NCBI GenBank assembly: GCA_003260075.1
Contig: QLIY01000174.1
Coordinates: 124,001 to 188,000 of the forward strand
Source: Phallusia mammillata
Lineage: Eukaryota > Chordata > Ascidiacea > Phlebobranchia > Ascidiidae
Reading direction: 5' to 3'
Length of the DNA stretch: 64,000 bases
Below, piece after piece: positions 58,901-64,000 of this stretch. The translations under genes were made by a program, and so were the position numbers. The notes under the pieces were generated by a model that was not told the DNA's origin, did not search any database, and saw nothing but the letters and a program-made list of their open reading frames with translations. The first letter of the stretch is position 1. Each line of letters begins with the position of its first letter.

Positions 58901-61382
58901 GTTACTTCGATTTTAATACGCAAGCCAACTGGTTAAAATTTGACCTAAATTTCCCCCAAACTTTTGAATTGTAGTAGATTTGGTGTTGGTAACGTTTCGG
59001 TTCAAAGCACCTGGCCCTCTTTTTTAAAACTTTTGAGTTTTTCCTTGAAGATTTAATAAAAGGTATTTTTTGCTTTAAAGTATTACCATTAGTTGGTTTA
59101 TCCGCACTTTTCCAACTTGTTTGAATGGAACTTGTTTAAAACATTACGATGAAAGCTATAGGGGGGGGGGCCAGGGTAGAGCTTCTAACACCGGTAGTAC
59201 GATAAACACCGGTAGAGCTGCTAAGGAAAGAACTTAAATCAGACAATGTTTGCTAAATACCGATAGATGGCGTAAAGAGCATAGTTATTTAAATTAACAG
59301 TGAGAGGGGGGGGGGAAATTCAAATTCACAAAGTCACTCTCTTATAGGACGTGACGTCGTTCACAGTTCTCCTGGGGGGGGGGTAATTCACAAAGTCACA
59401 AAGTCACTCTCTTATAGGACGTGACGTCGTTCACAGTTCTCCTGGTTTCTCTACTTGTGACGTGTGTATTACTGGTGATGATATTTCGAGCTCCCGACCA
59501 ACCAGAACGAGCCCCGCCCTCAAACAACAACAGCTTAGTGGATTCTGAAGATCAAAGTGATTCGTCAGGTTTGTGATGTTCAACTGTTATGTAGTCTTTA
59601 CTATCATGTGCGTTGCCATTAACGGGGTAGAGCTTCTAACACTGGTAGTACTATAAACACCGGTAGAGCTGCTAACGAAAGAACTTAAATCAGACAATGT
59701 TTGCTAATTACCGATAGATGGCGTAAAGAGCATAGTTATTTAAATTAACAGTGAGACTGGGTCCGTTAGAAATTAAATTTAAGGTTAGGAACTTTTCAAG
59801 TTAATTTTGTCAATATTTTTGTAATAAAACCCTCACCCCAACCCTAATAGCACTAACCGTCAGCGTATTCACAGAATTCGCTTTAAAATTTTCGCCATGG
59901 CTCTTTGCGCCATCTATCTGTAGTTAGCAAACTTTGTCTGATGTGAGTTCTTACGTTAGTAGCTCTGCCCTTTTAATGAGACAAGATTTCTATTCAGCTC
60001 GAGACAAAATTTTGGTTAACAGTTACCATTTTGCATAACATGCAAATTGGACAGTAATGTTAGAGTTATCCCTTATCTGACGGCCGCGAGTGTATCCACG
60101 GTTTTAGTTTTTAAATTACAGTTGCTAAGAAGTAAGATTTATTTCAAATTAAAATGTAAATAAGGTGAACATAAATTCATAACTGGGATCAGCCCTGAAG
60201 TGCCTATGCAGACCAGCGATCACGGCACACTTATATGTAAATCATGTTACGCCAGGCCCATAGAACGCGTCACACCGAATCTGCCGATCGCTAAGCATTC
60301 CTATGTGGCAAGAAAAATCTAGCCTGCGGTGGGATTCGACCCACGTCTTTCTGGGACGATGGGAATGCTTGGTGACCGGCTGTGATTCAGTATCACGTCT
60401 TTAACAGGTCTGGCGTGTATTTCAAACGCCAGCAATCGCGAAAATGACAAAAAACTTAACAGAAAGCAACCAGCTCCTGACATCCAGCGAGCAATTCGAC
60501 AACGATCCCGCACCGTCGGACCGAAGTGTTGATTCAGAAAATTTACGATGGTGGGAGCACCACAAGGGAGATCCACAGATCACAAGACATCTCATACTTC
60601 TACTATTCCTGTGTGTATCACTTTTTATCGTAAGTGGAAGTACCTTTTTTATGTGTTTTGTTTTTTTCTGCCTATTTTCTTTAAATAGACGGAAATGTGA
60701 AGTTGCACGGGATGACTTATCGATTATTTTACAGCTTTACAACAAGTAAAACACTATTTTTCTCTTAAAACAAAATTAACCCAAACAAAACTGCCTATTA
60801 GCATTTTGCATAAAAGATACTTGCAGTTATTAAGGCCCATCTATAAACTATTCACTCTAACCACAACAACTACATAACGAACAGGTCGCAAACTTCGTGA
60901 ACCGTTGTGAGTGCGTAAATCTAATAGGACGGGGGGGGGGCCGGGATGACTTATTTTACAGTATAACAAGCTTTACAACAAGTAAAACACTATTTTTCTC
61001 TTAAAACAAAATTAACCCAAACGAAACTGCCTATTAGCATTTTGCATAAAAGGTACTTGCAGTTATTAAGGCCCATCTATAAACTATTCACTCTAAGTCT
61101 AACCACAACAACTACATAACGAAGAGGTCGCAAACTTCGTGAACCGTTGTGAGTGCGTAAATCTAATAGGACCAAAAATATATTTGTATTACATATAAAA
61201 ACACTAGCATGGACTTTGATAATTTCTAAAATCATTGCAAAAATAGCAAAGCAGCGATCGTTAAGACGTTTGTAGTAAAACGTATCCGCTTTGTTAAAAA
61301 AAACTTAATAAATGTTTCCTGCTTTAGGCATCTGATACAGAACATGTAGTATTTGTACAAACAACTCGTTTTCATGTATTTT

Positions 61383-61443
<61 letters not shown>

Positions 61444-64000
61444 AAACCATCCGGAATTTACTTCGAAATTTCATTTCTTGATTCCGTTTTCAACTTCGGT
61501 CAAGCTTTCTTTGTCTTCCTGATATTCGGGCTGGACTCAGATCTTATTATTGATCCATTCATAAGAGCGTAAGTGCATAAACATAAGGTCAAACATGGTT
61601 AAAATAAACGAGTTTGCCTGAAAAAAAAAAAACGTCAAAAAAGGTAATGCATTGGTTACCAGTTTATCATGTTTTAAAAAATCATTTTTATACTGAATAT
61701 ATTTTGGGTCACTCTCTGTTTAAGTTTTGTGTATGGATATAATCGTCTCAATTGTATCATAAATAAGGATAAACGTATTTACAAAATACTTTCAGTGTTT
61801 TTAGCGTTTTTTTAAGTAACAGGTCAATATTATTTTCTGTTAACATAAAGCCAATATGTTACAATATATATTTTTTATGCCGGTTTAGAACCAGTTAATA
61901 ATTGTCAAGAAAAGACAAAGGGGGGGGGGGTAGCGTTTTTTAAGTAACAGGTCAATATTATTTTCTATTAACATAAAGCCAATATGTTGCAATATATATA
62001 TTTTATGCCGGTTTAGAACCAGTTAATAATTGTCAAGAAAAGACAAAGCATGCACCAAATTTGTTTTGTACTGAGTAAAGTCCCATCAAAAATGCATTGA
62101 TTTTTTAAACTCATGACCGGAAACCAAGCAACCGTATTTTTTTTTAGGTGGCGGAAACTGACCAAAGGTCATGAGGAAATTTCGCTGACTCCACTGGAAG
62201 ATGTGGACAGGGAAGTGCTACGTAAATGTTTGGTTTTTGTCAAGCATCACCTCAGACACTGCAAGAGGGATGTACTACGTGATGGAAGGTAACTTACAAA
62301 CTGTTAATGAACCATGAACGAATACTTTTATGAAAGAAATATATGTCATTGTTTGCCAAATGTTGTCACCCTAGTGGTAAAAGCGTGAACAATTTTCTAA
62401 TATGATTGTTTCAATGGGGGGGGGGGGACTTACAAACTGTTAATGAACCATGGACGAATACTTTTATGAAAGAAATATATGTCATTGTTCGCTAAATTTT
62501 GTCACCCTATGACCCCTAGTGGTAAAAGCGTGAACAATTTTCTAATATGATTGTTTCAATGGCAATCATCCATCACTTTAAGTCGTTTGTTACGTCACAT
62601 ATTCGTGACGTCATGTGTTACGTCACATATGCGTGACGTATTTTGTCATCATAAGTTATAAGAGTGACGTCGTATGTTTCATCGTAAATTTGCGGGGGGG
62701 GGGATTTTTTTTCATCATAAGTTATAAGAGTGACGTCGTATGTTTCATCGTAAATTTGCGACGTCATGAGTTACATCATATTTGTATGACGTCAAGCGGA
62801 CTCGAGTGAACGCCAAGTGTTAAAACATGACATTTGTTCTGGGCAAACACATATTCGACTCTTCCATAATCAAATACGCATTAAAATTTGAAATGACTAT
62901 CGCAGTGACCAGGTCTAGAGACGTTATATGTAATCAAGTTGGTCTCCCAAGCATTTCTCATGTGTACTATGTTTCATATATTAGTGTACCGCAATCACTG
63001 GTCCCGTAAAAGGCTTCAGGGCTGATTGCAGTTTTTAATAAATGTTTATAGTTGCTATATCGTTGTGTTACAGACGCGGTTTGCGAACTTTCAAGTCCGT
63101 GATGAGGGGATCTGACCTTTGTACTTGGTTGGTTGAAGTTGGGTTGTCTGTCGATCGACAAGAAGCAGTCAAATATGGACAAGATCTTATGATGGGTATG
63201 ATTTACAAACGTTTCTACTCAATTACGTTTCTGACTTTCTGTTAATGATGATCAGACGGTTTATTTATACTGTAGTGCATTTATACTGTTTATACTGCAG
63301 TTCCGGTTAATCGCATAACCAGGTTTTTTGAGTACCCTCTGAATTGTGCGTTTCAGTTAGCGATGTTTTTGAAAACGACTAAGCCAGTTACCTCAATGAT
63401 TCAACCTTGGAGTATAAAACCTGGTTTATAGTGTTTTTTAACATATACGCAACTGAATACCTTTTGTGGCACATTTTATCTAAATCGCGAACGACAGGAC
63501 TTTTGTTAGAAAAAAATAGATTAAATGCTTGGTTTTTGAGCGTTTATACATTAATGTGATATAAGCACGAAATCAGATCAAACGTATCATAAAATTGTTA
63601 AGCATAAAAAGCGAATACTGTAATTTTTTTGTAAATTTTACGTCAATTTTGTGTTTAGGTCGTGTCCTCAGCCATGTTAGCAACAAACACTATTTCTACG
63701 ACAAGTCGTATCTTTATCGCTTTGAGGATTACAAAATCAGTCGAAGAACCCGTTCGGAAATTGATCTCTTTCAAGGTAACCCGAAATATTTATCTTAACT
63801 GTATATGTGATTAAGTCATCAGTATCACATGATAATTAATTAGACACATATTTCATATGATTAAAATATAATTTTTGAAATCGCTATTAAAAAGGTATGG
63901 GGGGGGGGAGACGTCCATTACTTCATTGGAGTATATGTCTTATGTTTACAGAAAACGACAAACGACCTAAAACTAATAGTCTAAGAGTAAAAAATAATGT
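46946..64000 (+). CDS. gpr155: GPR155 / LYCHOS lysosomal cholesterol-sensing protein (3' end outside window)
   Basis: LYCHOS sits in the lysosomal membrane, senses cholesterol and signals to mTORC1 through GATOR1. Nineteen exons are visible: 46946-47078, 47456-47680, 49166-49289, 49429-49487, 49614-49767, 49941-50096, 51774-51996, 52724-52879, 53359-53442, 55271-55339, 56020-56129, 56851-56974, 59418-59568, 60463-60629, 61442-61568 (5' part missing), 62148-62288, 63074-63195, 63659-63775 and 63952 to the window end. Residues 1-410 form the PIN/auxin-transporter-like part (FATQSNDFAMGYPI, LLAPISLLILNPIGFM, FYLGTTMVGKLNK, SAPIMYVSAWTLT). GPCR-like helices follow (MADNTSTIAM, VFNFGQAFFVFLIFGLDSDL). 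The DEP domain spans exons 16-18 (GSDLCTWLVEVGLSVDRQEA, YFYDKSYLYRF). The chosen ATG gives almost no lumenal tail before helix 1, shorter than in vertebrates. Exon 15 starts under a 57-G run. The exon 4 donor (gttggt) is weak but the only one in phase. Confidence 0.93.
47724..48787. mobile_element. nonautonomous hAT element containing poly-G artefacts
   Basis: Starts CAGTGGTTCCCAACC and ends GGACCCCTG; flanks gtctaaat and gtctaaag match at seven of eight bases. The interior holds a duplicate of 48051-48130 (48344-48420) capped by G runs at 48332-48341 and 48420-48445. It lies in gpr155 intron 2. Confidence 0.75.
50097..51773. other. gpr155 intron 6
   Basis: Contains related blocks with cctaaaatgggt(g/c)agttttt (50370 and 50825) and ttaccccactagccccctaa-like text, suggesting an internal diverged repeat. 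It also holds the pogo-like MITE copy D and the poly-C joins. No coding exon seen. Confidence 0.5.
51223..51678. mobile_element. pogo/Tigger-like MITE, copy D, duplicated by a poly-C join
   Basis: Begins ctgtaaaccttgattaatcc after TA and ends aaggtttacta before TA. Its left half is repeated (51223-51316 and about 51493-51588). Between the halves is a 70-base piece of the 52-kb minisatellite with C runs on both sides (51317-51328 and 51400-51408). Confidence 0.65.
52153..52515 (+). repeat. minisatellite, period about 110 bp, 3.3 copies
   Basis: Units begin at 52153, 52259, 52369 and 52480 with gtgg(c/t)cctcagtgtactcaa-like text and share cagacacacaaaaatctatg and cataactggt(a/g)c. Unit divergence is moderate. 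It lies in gpr155 intron 7. Confidence 0.8.
52940..53170 (+). repeat. ATCACCAAGCCGG-family repeat, copy 4
   Basis: Carries aaacaatcaccaagccgg, aaatagctgtactacg, agcacaaatggtggatgat and actgcagctacac; the most complete copy. It lies in gpr155 intron 8. Confidence 0.65.
53443..55270. other. gpr155 intron 9
   Basis: Holds a cluster of CRE-type sites (53617-53675: gatgtcacgg, tcacgtcatg, tgacgtcac), a small hAT remnant (54772-54906), and a fragment at about 55180-55213 ending ggtgggaacc. A 115-codon minus-strand frame at 54146-54493 resembles nothing known. Confidence 0.45.
54772..54906. mobile_element. small hAT-like element
   Basis: Starts CACCTGTTCCCAACC and ends cgaaccgctg, between perfect 8-bp copies of GCTTATAG (54764-54771 and 54907-54914). 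Only 135 bp; the inverted repeats are imperfect. Confidence 0.6.
58445..58730 (-). repeat. SINE with tRNA-Leu/Ser-like head, copy 3
   Basis: On the minus strand the head reads gccaagatggccaagtggtt with a B-box-like gggttctaatcc; the body contains the inverted ggcaacgcctgaatgc and aatttagttagtccg blocks. Best copy of the family. Confidence 0.65.
59348..59373 (+). pseudogene. cut duplicate of gpr155 exon 13 (assembly copy)
   Basis: Same acceptor and first 26 bases as exon 13 (59418), then a G run at 59374-59383. Not a separate exon. Confidence 0.8.
59625..59972. mobile_element. foldback MITE, well-preserved copy
   Basis: The left arm (gaaagaacttaaatcagaca, atgtttgctaattaccgata, gatggcgtaaagagc) is inverted in the right arm (gctctttgcgccatctatct, agttagcaaactttgtctga, gtgagttcttacgttagtag). 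The arms are about 90 bp. Its left arm is duplicated at 59175-59306. It lies in gpr155 intron 13. Confidence 0.75.
60178..60415 (-). repeat. main tRNA-headed SINE (reverse)
   Basis: Plus strand reads gggatcagccctgaagtgcc, gaccagcgatcacggcacac, tctagcctgcggtgggattc; the full body is present and the left head is rearranged. It ends about 50 bases before gpr155 exon 14. Confidence 0.75.
61385..61441. repeat. 57-bp poly-G run hiding the start of gpr155 exon 15
   Basis: Immediately before KPSGIYFEISFLDSVFNFGQ. The acceptor and roughly ten codons expected from the family are missing, so genuine sequence was lost or replaced. Confidence 0.85.
61700..62060. repeat. poly-G-linked duplication in gpr155 intron 15
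   Basis: About 120 bases before the G run at 61920-61930 recur after it (61931-62048) with small changes. Similar joins are at 60931-60940, 62416-62427, 62694-62703 and 63899-63908. Confidence 0.75.
62585..62805. repeat. cluster of CRE-like TGACGTCA/TTACGTCACAT motifs
   Basis: At least eight gacgt/acgtc sites occur in about 220 bases: gttacgtcacatattcgtga, cgtcatgtgttacgtcacat, gtgacgtcgt (twice, around a poly-G join), gacgtcatgagttaca, tatgacgtcaagc. It is either a degenerate short tandem repeat or an ATF/CREB-type site array in gpr155 intron 16. Confidence 0.6.

Larger units (their letters stand above)
56975..59417. other. gpr155 intron 12, heavily disturbed
   Basis: Contains six G runs (57868, 57972, 59161, 59307, 59374 and a C/A run at 58220), a single N at 57734, a 13-bp hairpin (57688-57722), a SINE (58445-58730) and several out-of-order duplications. 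No coding exon other than a cut copy of exon 13. Confidence 0.6.

Noticed and set aside
1..64000. CRISPR arrays, operons or other prokaryotic systems
   Set aside because: The window is plainly eukaryotic with spliced genes; the only regular repeats are a minisatellite and mobile elements.

Overview
This is eukaryotic, intron-rich and AT-rich DNA carrying chordate-type genes: hnRNP K, CCDC62, TRPA1, TBX20 and GPR155/LYCHOS. The compact gene spacing, short introns and abundant tRNA-derived SINEs and small DNA transposons best fit an invertebrate chordate, most likely an ascidian tunicate such as Ciona. The species is inferred from style and not proven. All five gene models were spliced by eye; exon phases and splice sites are consistent in every model, apart from one exon whose start lies under a poly-G run.

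Layout. 83-2259 (+): the last five coding exons of hnrnpk (RGG region and KH3 domain). 3281-27927 (+): ccdc62, complete, 12 exons, 634 aa. 11716-26548 (-): a TRPA1-like channel, 23 exons, 1285 aa, lying entirely inside the 17.5-kb last intron of ccdc62 on the opposite strand. 31844-44400 (+): tbx20, complete, 9 exons, 444 aa, with long introns that hold GC-rich islands suited to enhancers. 46946-64000 (+): gpr155 (LYCHOS), a PIN-transporter-like plus GPCR-like plus DEP protein, cut by the right window edge.

The genes share no pathway that I can see. The relation that stands out is physical: a sensory-type channel gene nested antisense in a coiled-coil (sperm/coactivator family) gene. Introns and intergenic DNA are full of small mobile elements. 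These are a tRNA-headed SINE, at least two other tRNA-like families, nonautonomous hAT elements whose 8-bp target duplications all carry a central TA (Buster-type), pogo/Tigger-like MITEs, a foldback MITE and a 110-bp minisatellite.

A second layer is almost certainly technical. About 30 runs of 8-83 G (C in one place) punctuate the window, and most sit between two near-identical copies of the same local sequence that differ by SNPs and indels. This looks like merged haplotypes or G-capped contigs (two-colour sequencing no-signal Gs), not biology. It creates false partial exon copies in ccdc62, trpa1 (the pore exon) and gpr155, hides the start of one gpr155 exon, and shifts the frame in the hnrnpk glycine-rich exon.
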